A model generated the notes under the pieces. It made no database searches. It saw nothing but the letters and a program-made list of their open reading frames with translations, and had not been told where the DNA came from. The translations under genes were made by a program, and so were the position numbers. A DNA stretch of 64,000 nucleotides, from assembly GCA_946406115.1 (NCBI GenBank), contig OX291545.1:372001-436000 (forward strand), read 5' to 3'. Positions 11,721 to 22,917 of the stretch are shown here, piece by piece; the stretch's first letter is position 1; the number at the start of each line of letters is the position of its first letter. This DNA is from Apoda limacodes (taxonomy: Eukaryota; Arthropoda; Insecta; Lepidoptera; Limacodidae).

Positions 11721-12480
11721 TTCATATAGTGACTTTGGAGGTTTTAGTAAAATATGACACTCCGTATCATTAATAAATTAGTTTTGTTGGCAATAGTAGC
11801 GGGTGGTTCCTAAAATGCTATTAATGTACGCGAGGTGTGACTTAACATAACTAATCTATTTTACTAATATCTAATATCTATTATTATATGTAATTGATCG
11901 CTAACAAGTTTCATGGAGCCTACTGGGCCAAAATAGATGCCGGGACCTGTACTGATTGGTTGCGTGTACTCGCTTGTCGATTGCGTCATACAAGTATATG
12001 GCAGGCCAATTCTGAAAATGGTTAAACTAAAGGTGAGTATATGCTGGTTTATATGGCGATAGACGCTAGTTACTACGGCAGTTTATAAGTGACAGGGTAT
12101 TGTTACCGTGCACTTTCACAACTTTGTACGGCCCTTTCCAGACGGGTGAAAGTGCCTTACGTAACCGAAGGTGGTTTTTAATATAGACTAGATCTCCAAT
12201 TTTGTATTTTACTGGTCGGGAGTGTTGGTAGTAGTATGTTTTTGATCTTTCTTTTGAGGCGTTTATATTGTCGAGGGCTTTTTGCCGGGAAAGCTTTAAG
12301 CGGTGGTGTAATCTTTACGTATTCGGGGTAAGTAAGTTCAGGGCGAAGGTCGTAAATGGAATCTAGGATATGTGGCTTATGGCCGAAGAGGAGCTCATAT
12401 GGAGTAAAATGTGTGGTGCAGTGGACATTGGAAACGTATTTGTGCCAATCAGTTTGGTTATCATTAACGTAGGATTTAAG

Positions 12481-12846
12481 TTACTCTTTCAACGTCGAAT
12501 GGCTACGTTCTAGGGCACCTTGTGTTTGGGGGTGATATGGGGTCGACCATAGTTGTTTGATTTTTAGGAATTCGCAGGTCCTCTTAAATAACTCTGCGGT
12601 GGAGTTAGTGCCCTGATCAGTCACAATTATTTTAGGGATGCCAAAAGCGGATATAAAATGGACCAGACATTCACAAGTTTCTTCTGCTGTTGCGTTTGAG
12701 ATAGGATACGCCGCTGAGTACTTAGTAGGGTCGTCTTGGAGTGTTAAGATGAATTTCAGTTTAGTAATACCGGCTTCAGGCATGGGTCCAACTATATCGA
12801 GGCTAACCTTTTCGAAAGGCCGCGTTGATGAAGTGGTGATCTGCAT
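12481..12846 (-). pseudogene. Gypsy integrase catalytic core
   Basis: This 121-aa fragment shows a complete D,D-35-E layout. The first acidic residue is in FEKVSLDIVGPM, the second in IIVTDQGTNS, and the glutamate in TQGALERSHSTLKE. These residues join element DNA to host DNA. Reading stops at TAA directly after LKE, but similarity goes on in the same frame and then in shifted frames (12420-12110), including the text HFTPYELLFGHKPH. The gene is broken at both ends. Confidence 0.8.
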
Positions 12847-12935
12847 TGGGGCACGGTTTGTTTGTCGGAACGCTTTATTCGCTTGACAAAGTGTGCACTT
12901 TTTGACATAGGTCTCAATGTCAGATTGATGTCAGA

Positions 12936-13112
12936 AAAATTGAAAAGAGCGGCAGCTGGAGAGTTTCTTTCGCCTTTTCTTCTCCCCAGAACGCCATCTT
13001 GATTCCGAAACGGTAGTAGTTTATAAATTCCTTGCATATTATACTGACGTCAAAAAAGTAATATTGTATCCTATTTTTGAGAAATAAACTATATGAATTT
13101 GAATTTGAATTT
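12936..13112 (+). mobile_element. Short retroposon with TTTGAA-like tail inside Gypsy integrase
   Basis: A forward block separates two reverse-strand integrase pieces. It ends in AATAAACTATATGAATTTGAATTTGAATTTGA, that is an AATAAA signal and a short GAATTT repeat (written here in pieces of a tandem 6-mer). It contains GACGTCAAAAAAGT at about 13046. The tail structure is that of a SINE or a 5'-truncated LINE. Its position inside the zinc-binding domain explains the frame break there. Confidence 0.5.
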
Positions 13113-13380
13113 GAGATCTCATGTTTTTCCAGTAATATCTCTCTTTAATTCGATTGAGCATTCTAACGGTACCTAAATGGCTGGCAATAGGGATATCGTG
13201 ATTCTCTCTAAGGATTTTTGGGATTTCGCTTGGGACTGGGTAAATTATGTTATTGTGGTAGATGTGGACTGTTATAGAGGTGTCGTCGGAAAAGGTAAGT
13301 AAGCATGTTATACATTTTAACAAATGAAAGTTTTTCAATAGGGTTTCTTAAGTCGGTTATTGCTATCTCGTTTACGTGTG

Positions 13381-13643
13381 CCATGGAGGATAGTTAGTTC
13401 TTTAGGTGATTTATCTTTTTGAAAATTTCTGAATATGAGGGTTCGTCGAAGTGATATACCTTTGTAAAAAGTAAGTAATAGTTTTTGTAAGTGTGAGTAA
13501 TCTTCGTAAAGGAATATATTTTTTTTTCAGACTAGACAATTTCATCGGTGTCAGTAGGTGTTTATTGGGCATTCTGGCTCACTTTCCGCAGCGCAGATGC
13601 TGGCGCATCTTCACTGCTCCAATTAAGCTAGAATGCTTACATA
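13381..13643. other. Left flank of the Polinton-like element
   Basis: No gene is recognised. At 13558-13603 there is one inverted copy of the 60-bp unit that makes up the nearby TIR, in the orientation normally seen at the right end of the element. A short spacer (13604-13643) separates it from the left TIR, so the left boundary is locally palindromic. Confidence 0.5.
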
Positions 13644-13810
13644 CATTTTGGAATTGATTACGTGCATCTGCGCTGCGGAAAGTGAGCCAGAATGCCCAAT
13701 AAACATTTTGGAATTGATTACGTGCATCTGCGCTGCGGAAAGTGAGCCAGAATGCCCAATAAACATTTTGAAATTGGTTACGTAAAGTTTTCAATTTGGG
13801 TGATGTAAAC
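13644..13810 (+). repeat. Left terminal inverted repeat of the Polinton-like element
   Basis: The outer 160 bp hold a 60-bp unit beginning CATTTTGGAATTGATTACG at 13644 and 13704, and a partial diverged copy at 13764. The whole block through TCAATTTGGGTGATGTAAAC (13791-13810) recurs in reverse complement at 30268-30434 with only scattered differences. Open frames across it (for example 13579-13815 in reverse) only reflect the repeat and are not genes. Confidence 0.85.
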
Positions 13811-14154
13811 GACACGAAATAGTTTTTTAAATAACCACAGTGAATGATTAATTTACTAATAAAAACTTACCAATAAATATTTTTCATGACTTCCACTTGC
13901 ACACTATTACACTAGATTTTGTTTAAATTAGGATTTATGACATTTAGATAAACATTTGTAATTAGTTTAATTCTTGAAAATTTATGTCTGAAGATAAACA
14001 AGATAAATCGAAGAACAACTAAATGGAATTGAACCATTTTGTTCTAGGTAAGATCCTATCGTTTACTGCAATGACAAAGGAAAACATGTGCTCCGAGCAG
14101 ATCGGACTCCTATTTTACAGGAAAGAGAAAAGTTTTAACATAGATTAGATACAG

Positions 14155-14350
14155 ACCAACCTTCTTCTAGCTCTATGCACAAGGTGTTTAGGCCGTATTT
14201 TTCAAAACAAGGCAACAGGAAAGGATAACGTACTTGACATGACCAACCTTCTTCTAGCTCTATGCACAAGGCGTTTAGGCTGTATCGTTCCGTTTTAGGA
14301 TACAGGGAGGGATAACTTAACACACTAATCTTATCTAACTCTAAGCACAT
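14155..14350 (+). repeat. Subterminal tandem repeat, about 86-bp unit
   Basis: Two good copies of a unit starting GACCAACCTTCTTCTAGCTC lie at about 14155 and 14240, and a third, more diverged copy begins at about 14325. A single related copy occurs inverted at about 30222-30255, inside the right TIR. The terminal homology of the element therefore extends patchily inward beyond the 167 well-matched bases. Confidence 0.65.
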
Positions 14351-16427
14351 GATTTTTAAAGTTAAAACTTTCGTTATCGCAGTAAACGATATGATCTATT
14401 ATTACACAGGCTTCTTCTAAAACAGAACAAATTAAACTCCAAAGTTTTATCTACATATCTTAAATCAGATTTAGATGTTTTTTACTAAACATGTAATTTT
14501 ATATATAATAAAATGACGTACGCACATATTAGAACAATTGTTTGAAATGAAAAGTGTTCCCATAAATCAGGCGCTTCACCATTAACACTGTCGATCAAAC
14601 ATCTTAATCGGTCAGCGATAACGAAAGATACTTTCGTTACACAGTGTTTTTAAAATCAAACTTACGTTTAGTTTTTTACAAAAGGTTATAGCAAATAGGA
14701 CAAGTCTTAAAATATCTTTAACCATGATTAACTTTAATTGTAAAAATATAAATGAAGAAATTTTTTAAAATGAAAGTTATGCTTTTGTACATAATGTTTG
14801 TTTAAGTTTTAATTTTTTTTAATCTAATGAAACCTTAAGCCTGAATATATGTAAAATTTCACTAATAATTTTGATCAACACTCGATTTCATAAAAGTTTT
14901 CGTGGTAAGGCCCCAGTTTTATGCATATCCAACAAAACGTGACTGCTGTGCAGCGTAAACCAAGTAGCTACCTATTCTACAAATCTTATGGAAAGAAACA
15001 TTAATGCGGCTTTTCTTTGTGTTACGATATCTAAGCGGCATAATCTGCTCTGGGTTCCTTACGTACCTGTTTAATTATTTATGGTTTAGTTTTGTTATTT
15101 CTATTGGGTACTATATACTTAGAGCAAAATAATATGATTAAGAAAACAAACATAAACTTTTAAGCGAGCCTTTTGAGGTTTAAAAATTAAAAAACTATAA
15201 GTAATTAAGGTAATTGAAAAATATATATTCGAGTAGGTAACTTGTTTTAACATTAAAGCACAAGACTTTTTATTTTACTAGTTTTACCTTTATCTTATTT
15301 TTCCTTACAAACATAAATAAGGTATGCCAAAACAATTAATTATAACATATAAGTAATTTATATTCGCGGACACTGAGTAGAACCATTCTTATATTCAACA
15401 TTGAACCCCAAACCAAATAGCGGCATATTCTTTGTACTTCATATTTCTGTTATTAATGTAAAATAAAATAGTAATTAAATATATTTATTCTTCAATCTTT
15501 TCTATGGGAATGCCGTTTTGCTGACTTGAAACAATTTAAGGGGTAGAAAACCTAATTGGTATATTATAAATTTAGATGACTTAACAATATATTTGTACTA
15601 AACACGTATAACAGTAAGCGTATAAAACTTGAATAATCTTTATTTAGTACAACGTAAATACCTGTTTATAATAACATAAGTTTGGTTAACCTACACTTCA
15701 TAGTACTTTATTGTAGGTTAAACTATAATTTATGTTACTTGACTCTTGAACTAAGAAAACCAAGGTCTTTTCTTTTGGAGTCTAATTTGCTCTCGCTCGG
15801 TGTCAGCTGATTATATAGGGTACCAGTGTGTACGATTTAATTTCTTCTGATTATAGTTAACTGTAAGAAAAGGTTGCAGATCTCTGACTTTTCCCTTTTT
15901 AAGCCTTATTTTCCGGTTAAAAATATACACAATTTCCAACACTCTTGGGTGTGAATAAGTGCTGCTAAACAACCAAGCTGTGAAGCTGATATTGGTGAAC
16001 TTCTAATTTTCAAGCTGAGGATCAAAGCATCAAAAATTATGTTCGTAAGTTTTAACTTTGAAGTAATCTGTGTGTTTGTTTAATTATTTATATTCAATTA
16101 AAGTTTTAAACTTAGTATTATCTGTACATAAATCTGTAATGTTAATTTTATAACAGGCTTTTATTTAACTCTGTGAAATCCATCTTGTTTCGAGATGATT
16201 ATGATCTACATTACTCTATGGCTTAACGTTCTGAAACATGAAAGAAAAGACTAACGATGTAAAGCGGCAGCGTAGGTCAAAATCATCTCGAAATCATATG
16301 ATTTGTTCGTATTTGAATAAAGGCCCTGTTCTTGTTACTTTTCTAAATAATGCGAATCAATTTTAGGTAAATACGCCTATAAATATAATGAGAAGTCAAG
16401 ATCTTTCTAACTACTATATTGTTACAG
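14351..16427. other. AT-rich left arm, no recognised gene
   Basis: No long open frame and no protein similarity is visible on either strand. A possible first exon with ATG at 16039 and a donor-like GTAAGT at 16045 lies just upstream of the candidate spliced gene, but its phase does not fit the next exon. The stretch may hold promoters for the rightward genes or an eroded accessory gene. Confidence 0.4.
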
Positions 16428-17595
16428 GTCGGAGTTTGAATTCAAACAGAAGAGGAAGGTTGGAAAAGAGGGAACCACCTGCTTTTCCTTTTCCGATTCA
16501 GACGACGGCGAGACTAGGTTAGTTTAATATGGAAAACTCAATTATTTTTGTTGAAAAATGTAATTTACATAAATCTTTTTATAACTCCAAAAGCTGACCT
16601 CAGAATTTCTAGTTTTGTCATATCTCCCATACAACACACCCTCCATAATCCGAATCTAGATACTTTGGGACACTTGATATAAACACTCCTACCAACTATT
16701 CCTACCTATTTAATCCGAACTTATCTTACTTGCCTTGTTGACTGCACACTTTTTTTTTTTTGTATTATGTTCGGATTAAAGACGTAATTAGTAAAAGTGT
16801 TTATATCAAGTGTCCAAAGTATCTAGATTCGGATTGTTGAAGGTATGTTGTAAGAGATTAATTTTGTCTTACGCTTTTAATAGTTTCATTACTTATTAAG
16901 TTCACTGTATTCAAATTAAATACCAAACCCTAATGATTAAAGGGGATAGTAAAGCCATTGTTTTTATAACATTAATATTTATTTTTAAACATAAATTAGT
17001 AATTTAAATAAGAATACTGAGGGCTATTTATTACTGGTAGTATTAAGAATACTGTACGTGCAGCACATAATTTCTTTATGGAAATAAATATTGACTTCTT
17101 ATATTTTTGATACACAGGATCGAAGCAAGTTCTGTTAAGGCAGAGCCAAAAGTAAAAAAACCGCGCAAGAAAGTGGAAGGGAAGGCGCGAGGAATTGTGA
17201 CTACATCGCTGAGCGCTCATTGTCCGCAATCATCACGAAAACGGTCCTCGAGCTACAGACTCCTGTCTTCGGACAGTGAAGACGAACTTGAAGCTTCTCG
17301 GTCTGCTCGTGCTGCCGCTCAGCAGGGGCTTACGTCGTCTCTGACCCGGCGAGTGGCGGATGGTGTGCTGCGTCGGACCGCGGAACTCGACGGCGATACT
17401 TTCATCGAGCTGAGAGTTTACAACACCAAAGACGTTATCGCTGCTACTGGGTGGAAAGAGCGTTTGGAGAAAGCCCAAGTTGCGTTACGCTTTCAAGCGT
17501 CGTCATCCGATTTGGTGGAACTAAGAATTTTTCTCAAAAAAGCAAAGCTAAAGTTTGTCCAAGAAGGCAATTTTTACTCTAATAAAAAAGAATGA
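16428..17595 (+). CDS. Candidate spliced gene of unknown function, left arm of the element
   Basis: The last exon (17118-17595) is open for about 159 codons but has no ATG anywhere in frame, and starts right after an acceptor-like ACACAG. An upstream exon (16428-16517) lies between TTACAG and a donor GGTTAGT, and its +1 frame reads SEFEFKQKRKV...SDSDDGETR, which joins in phase to RIEASSVKAEPKVKKPRKK. The product is basic then acidic (SSDSEDELEASRSARAAAQQ), with a more globular C-terminus (ELDGDTFIELRVYNTKDVI). The exon is clearly GC-richer than its surroundings. The first exon is not found. I recognise no family; a nuclear or DNA-binding role would be only a guess from the Lys-rich stretch. 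Confidence 0.5.
16647..16835. repeat. MITE-like foldback in the presumed intron
   Basis: Arms of about 40 bp at 16647-16687 and 16796-16835 are inverted copies, starting AATCCGAATCTAGATACTTT. A second inner pair, TAATCCGAAC (16711-16720) and GTTCGGATTA (16769-16778), repeats the same tip motif. Weaker inverted similarity extends outward (ACAACACACC against GGTATGTTGT). It sits between the two exons of the candidate spliced gene, so it looks like a small non-autonomous DNA transposon in an intron. Confidence 0.6.
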
Positions 17596-17942
17596 AACTT
17601 TTGTAAACTAGCTCCTAATTTTTTTTTATTAGTAATAATAAAGTAACTAAATAGGTAGATACTGTACTTAGTTTTTTTTATCATACAAATAATTTTAGTA
17701 ACATATGAAGTATAATTTTGATTACATATAATACGAGATAAATATTACTTACTAATTTTTTCCTGGGATAAAAAGTAGATAACCTAAATTAGTCATTTTA
17801 TTAACAACTTCCTTAATGTGCTTAAAATACGAATACTTTTTTTAAATTTGGTTTTTTTTGTTTATAGAAATTTAGATTTTCCGACAGTAAATATATGACC
17901 ACACTGACAATCCTAAGAGCCATACTACTGATCTATGTAAAT

Positions 17943-20900
17943 ATGAGTAAAAAAGTTTTTTGCACTGTTTGCGAACAAGATGTTTCGAGTAGGATATTTT
18001 CTGCCCATCTTCGTAGTAATATTCATAAGAATAATAGCGCTATTGAGATCAATGAATGTGTAGAAAAAATTAGTTCAGCATTTAGAAACCGTATTTCTAG
18101 TTACAGGGTGCATTGCCCCACTAGCAATGCCTCGAGGTCGCCATCAAGTAACAGCTCAGCAAATTCGTATCTGCTTACACCTCACACGTTCTTATCTCGA
18201 ATACCTTTGCGTCGTGCTGTACGACAGCTTATCGATGTTAAATTAGCACAACATGTTAATTTAAAAGTAAATTTTGAATTTTTTGGAGAGTTCATTTTAC
18301 CGAAAAATGACTATATTGAAATTAAATCTTTTGCAACAGAAAATGTAATTATTCATCAAAATTACAATTTTAACCACTTGTATTCTGATCTTGTGTCAAA
18401 AATAAACAAAAAAATTAGCGGATTCCAAGAGAAGGACAGTGGGTGGTCATTTTTAAAAAGCCTGTATTTAGAAATTAATTTAAATCGGTATTCACCTTTA
18501 AGAGCTTCGAGTTTTATTGAATTGCCAAAATATGTAAAAAATAAAAAAGCTTGTATTAATGTAAAAAATAACGATAATTTTTGTTTTTTGTGGAGTATAA
18601 TTGCAGCATTGTTCCCAGCTAAATCAAACGCAGACAGAACTACGTCTTATCCTCACTTCGAAGATGTACTTAACACCAAAAATATTTGAAAAAAATAATC
18701 ACAGAATTAGTGTCAACGTTTACGGCTTGAATTCCAATAATAAAATAATTGGACCATTGTATAGAACAACACATAGAAAAAAGCGTCATGTCAATCTTCT
18801 ATTCTTGCAAAATAAGTACCGTAGTCATTACTGTCTAATTAAAAACTTGGAACGATTGGTTAGATCCCAAACTACTAAACATCATGGGAAAATCTTTTTT
18901 TGTGATGACTGCTTGCTTTTTTTGAATTGTAAAACTAATTTTGATGAGCATGTATGTGGAGGGCTATCGACCAAATTGCCTAATAAAGGCTCAATTTTAC
19001 AGTTTACGCATTTTGAGCGTATGCAAGACGTACCCTTTGTCATTTATGCAGATTTCGAATGTTTTTTAGAACCATGCCAAACAAATCAAACTTTTAACAA
19101 AGGTGGTTTTACGTCAGACTTGCAAAAACATGTTCCTGCCGCGTTTGGTTATTACATTGTATGCTCGTACGATACTTCTTTAAATAAATATGTGTCATAT
19201 CGGGGTCCAAACTGTGTTGAGAAATTTATAGAATATCTTCAACGCGACGTTCTAAAGATATATAAAATTTTGAAAAATCCTGTGCCATTGATATTTACCG
19301 AAAATAATTCAAAAGATTTCACTAATGCCAGAGACTGTTCTATTCGCTCCCAATTGTTATTTGATGATAAAGTAAGAGATCATGACCACCTAACAGGCAA
19401 ATATAGGGGTGCCGCACATTCTTACTGCAATATACATTTCTAATTACCATAATTCATTCCAGTGTTTTTTCACAACCTTTCAGGCTACGATGCACATTTA
19501 TTTATACGTGAGCTGGGACATATTCGTGGCAAAATAAAAGTTATAGCTAAAACTAAAGAAAATTACATTTCATTTACAAAGTTTTTTTCAACCGAAGAAG
19601 GAAGCTTTGTTCCAGTCCGTTTTGTAGATTCATTTAAATTTTTAGGAGCTAGTTTACAAAAGTTAGCGGTAAAATTTAATTACCAAAGACTTGGTCAACT
19701 TGTCTAAGTTTTTTACGAATAAAACAAAGTTTAAATTGTTGAGACGCAAAGGAGTATATCCGTATGAATATATGAAAAGCTGGAAATCGTATGACGAAAC
19801 TAACTTACCGTCCTATGAAGATTTTTTTAGTACACTAACAAATCAAAATATCTCTAAAGAGGACTATAATCACGCCCTTAAGGTTTGGAATACGTTTAAG
19901 ATTCAAAATTTAGGGAAATACACAGATCTGTACCTACTTACGGATATTTTATTATTAGCCGATGTTTATCAAAAATTTCGAGCTACTTTTAGGTTAAATT
20001 TCGAAGTCGATGCTGCTTATTATTTGACAGCTCCTGCTTTGAGCTAGGACAGCATGTTATTAAAAACTAATATTAAATTAGAACTTATTAATGATCTAGA
20101 AATCATTCGAATGCTTCAAAAAGGAATACGGGGAGGAGTATGCTTATGTTCTACGCGGTTCGCAAAAGCCAACAATAAGTATTTAAATAATTATAACCCT
20201 GCTGAACCTGAGAAGTACCTTATTTATATTGATTGTAACAATTTATATGGTTACGCTATGTGCGCATACTTACCATATTCTGATTTTAGACTATTAGATA
20301 GACGAGAAATCGATGAATTAAACGTTTGCAAAATACCAGACGAAAACGAATATGGGTACATTTTAGAAGTAGATATCGAATATCCAGAAGAACTTCATGA
20401 TTCACACAATGATTTACCGTTCTGTCCTCAAAAATGTGTTCCACCCGGTTCAAAAACATCAAAATTGATTCCTAATTTATACGACAAATTTTTTGACGTT
20501 ATTCATTACGTCCATTTGAAACTGTGTTTAAAAGCGGGACTTAAGATGACTACCGTGCATCGAGTAATAAAATTCAAACAAAGCCCTTATCTAAAAGACT
20601 ATATTGACCTAAACACTAAACTAAGGCAACAAGCTAAATCTGTATTTGAACAAGACTTTTTCAAACTAATGAATAACAGCATATTTGGAAAAACTTTGGA
20701 AAACACAGAGAATAGATTAGACGTTAAAATAGTAAATCAATGGAGTGATGATAAAAACAAGCAGAGAGCAGAGAGCAGCTGTGCAGAGCAGTTAATATCT
20801 AGACCTAACTTTCATAGTTCAACTACATTTACCGAAAATTGCGTAGCTGTTCAATTGAAACCAGAAAAAGTAGTCCTTGATAAACCTATATACATAGGTT

Positions 20901-21472
20901 TCACAGTCTTAGAACTATCCAAAAGCCATATGTATAATTTTCACTATACTATTATGAAACCTTTTTACGGCTCTAATTTAAAAATGTGTTATACCGATAC
21001 TGATAGTTTTTTATATTCAATAGAAACAAAAGACTTCTATAAGCATTTAAAGCTAAATTTAAAGCACTATTTTGATACAAGTAACTACTCGGAGCCAAAT
21101 AAATATCAAATTGAACGCGTCAACAAAAAAGTGCCAGGTTTGTTTAAAGATGAATTAGGAGGTCAAAATATTGTAGAGTTTGTTGGATTGCGATCTAAGT
21201 TATATTGTATTAGAACGGAATCGTGCGAAATAAAAAAGGCTAAAGGTGTTCAAAAATATTTTTTAAATGGTGTTCATTTCAATGACTATTATAAGTCTTT
21301 GAAGAAAAAAGACAAAATCCTACGAAGAAAAAATGTTTTTTTTAAGTCTCTTAAACATGAAATATTTACAAGATCTGTTAACAAAGTAGCTTTGTCTTCC
21401 AATGACGAAAAACGTCGAATAATGGAAGACAACATAAAAACGTTTGCTTGGGGACATTGCTCATCTTTCTGA
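17943..21472 (+). pseudogene. Family B DNA polymerase (protein-primed type), broken
   Basis: This is the replicative polymerase of the element, about 1,170 codons. The start at 17943 (MSKKVFC) is preferred to 17895 because a C2H2-like finger (C-x2-C-x12-H-x5-H) follows at once. Exonuclease motifs are IYADFECFLEP (about 19042) and FHNLSGYDAHLF (about 19465). Polymerase motif A is IYIDCNNLYGYAM (about 20223), motif B FKLMNNSIFGKT (about 20660), and motif C CYTDTDSF (about 20987). DHDHLTGKYRGAAHS (about 19380) is a conserved block of these viral and organellar enzymes. Breaks: frameshifts at 18601-18689 and about 19670-19690, and stops at 19441-19443, 19450-19452 and 20045-20047. The longest intact piece (20054-21472) holds the whole palm. 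Confidence 0.92.
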
Positions 21473-21489
21473 ATATCACTGTTGCGAAG

Positions 21490-22014
21490 ATGGCAGAAAG
21501 TTATTTAACCGATATTATTATTTCAAAACATAATTATGTATATTCAAATAATATTTATATAACTACAGGATTATGGGCAGTCAATAATTTTTTACCACAA
21601 ATTCATATCCTTGTCAATAGCGAGAATTATGATTTATTTATTACTACTAAGGAATGGCACAGAATTTACATTGAAATCAACTCGAAATGTATAGACAACA
21701 TGACTATTCTATACCAACTTCTTTTTTGTGAAAAACGTTGTCCTGAAAATGTGATTTCTTTAATTTGTGGTGCTCTTAGTACATTTTGTCATTGTGTAGA
21801 ATTAAGATTAAACTATTTACTTAAGCATGACTATGTAATAGTTAGTCATTTTGTACATAATATAAAAAATAATTTAGCTTGTTATAATACCCTAACTGTC
21901 AGCCAAATTGAAATGGTACTTCATTTTTATAAAAGTAAATCTAACGTTTTAGCTGTGCAAGAACTTTTACTTTTTGGTAGTTCATATTTTTATAACTATT
22001 TGACTTGTTGTTAA
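21490..22014 (+). CDS. Conserved-looking hypothetical protein, intact
   Basis: This open frame of 174 aa starts at MAESYLTDIIISKH; an earlier in-frame methionine at 21448 overlaps the polymerase end and is less likely. The next stop is TAA at 22012-22014, and an AATAAA signal follows at 22066-22071. It is rich in Leu, Ile, Asn, Tyr and Cys, with no signal peptide or clear membrane segment, and probably all-alpha. It lies just downstream of the polymerase in the same direction. I do not recognise the family. Survival of the frame beside a broken polymerase suggests either chance, given its shorter length, or recent decay. Confidence 0.6.
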   Translation: MAESYLTDIIISKHNYVYSNNIYITTGLWAVNNFLPQIHILVNSENYDLFITTKEWHRIYIEINSKCIDNMTILYQLLFCEKRCPENVISLICGALSTFCHCVELRLNYLLKHDYVIVSHFVHNIKNNLACYNTLTVSQIEMVLHFYKSKSNVLAVQELLLFGSSYFYNYLTCC

Positions 22015-22065
22015 TTTTTTTTGGATTTTGTGTTTTTTATAATTTTGTGATTTTTTTATAATAAC

Positions 22066-22071
22066 AATAAA
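22066..22071 (+). terminator. Poly(A) signal AATAAA, rightward genes
   Basis: A canonical AATAAA 52 bp after the stop of the 174-aa gene, followed by GT-rich sequence (ATGTTGTTTTATT) at about 22090. Confidence 0.5.
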
Positions 22072-22425
22072 ATGTACCTATTTGAAAATGTTGTTTTATT
22101 AATCTAAGTCCAACTTTAGTGTAAACCTTTAGATAAAGAATGTTGGTAGATATAATTAGCATTTGTGACAGACAGACAAACAAAAAAACTTTAACTATTT
22201 TATTACGAACGTTAGAAAAGAAAATTTATGCTGATTCAGATACATTTCGATATTCAAGATGTCTTCGGTGTAGGCAGCCGGTCATACGATATCTAACATA
22301 CATGAACCAACAAGTTTTTATTTGAAACCTGTATGACGCAAACAGATTGTTGCATTATATGAAAAATAAATCACATAATTAAAAGGTGTCGATTCGTTAA
22401 CACGTCTTTATTATAATTTTAAAAT

Positions 22426-22659
22426 ATGTCTAATTACCAAAAGGCAAATTATATCGCTTTTTCAGTAGGCAAAGTTTTAAAGTATGTGGTCAAAATCGAA
22501 ATTAGTCAATTAACAGAATTACCAAACGTTGTAGAAAGCAGAACAATTGTAAAAACAAGTTATCATGCAGAAAGTGAAAATGACCCAGTGATGAATTCTG
22601 TACTGCATTCCCTTTTCCTTATTTCGACAGAGTTGGGAAAACAAACTGAGAAAATTTAA
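22426..22659 (+). CDS. Small hypothetical protein, 77 aa
   Basis: The ATG at 22426 opens a 77-aa frame (MSNYQKANYIAFSVGKVLKY...) ending in TAA at 22657-22659. The sequence is mixed polar and hydrophobic, with no cysteines and no membrane segment. A short spliced frame starts on the last base of this stop codon. It lies in the rightward gene group, after the poly(A) signal of the previous gene, so it probably has its own promoter in 22080-22425. Function unknown. Confidence 0.5.
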   Translation: MSNYQKANYIAFSVGKVLKYVVKIEISQLTELPNVVESRTIVKTSYHAESENDPVMNSVLHSLFLISTELGKQTEKI

Positions 22660-22848
22660 TGAGCAGAGGTATGTATAAACTTTCCTATTTTTGCTTTTAC
22701 TTTCAAAATTTACAGAAAATCTAATTATTTTCCTTGTCTTTCAGATATACCTGAGGCAAAGAATATCAGTAGCAGTAGCAGAGGAAGAGGTTTCCTCCGT
22801 GGAGATTTCATTCAAAACTTATTTCTTTTTTTTTTGTATTGTAAATAA
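22659..22848 (+). CDS. Possible 37-aa protein from a two-exon gene
   Basis: An ATG at 22659-22661 shares one base with the preceding TAA. After 10 bases (22659-22668) there is a strong donor GTATGT and, 76 bases later, a pyrimidine-rich acceptor ending TCTTTCAG (22744). Joining gives 37 codons with a Ser/Arg/Gly stretch (SSSSRGRGFLRG) and a hydrophobic end, stopping at 22846-22848. An AATAAA lies at 22907-22912. The splice signals are good, but the small size makes this uncertain. Alternatively the intron belongs to the 3' end of the upstream gene. Confidence 0.4.
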
Positions 22849-22917
22849 ACGATTTTGTCATGTACAAACATTAAGATATGTAATGTCTCTTTAGGAATAG
22901 AAATTAAATAAAAAATG

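Larger units (their letters stand above)
12050..13380 (-). mobile_element. Gypsy (errantivirus-like) pol remnant with integrase
   Basis: Reverse-strand integrase runs from the zinc-binding domain (13115-13338, text NHDIPIASHLGTVRMLNRIKE; then KKCTLC at about 12895) to the catalytic core (12481-12846) and a C-terminal region to about 12100. A forward-oriented short repeat (about 12936-13112) interrupts the zinc-binding domain. The env remnant at 11286-11720 follows downstream. RNase H-like sequence upstream of 13340 is poor. The element's upstream half and LTRs are not recognisable. Confidence 0.7.

Noticed and set aside
13579..13815. 78-aa reverse-strand frame with repeated NQFQNVYWAFWLTFRSADAR-like units
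   Set aside because: It is only the translation of the 60-bp TIR units; no independent evidence of coding.
14135..14350. Repeated 71-aa reverse frame
   Set aside because: Shadow of the 86-bp tandem repeat in the left arm.
17895..17942. Upstream ATG at 17895 as the polymerase start
   Set aside because: The extra 16 residues are hydrophobic and unlike the basic zinc-finger start that follows at 17943; the later ATG is more plausible, though not proven.
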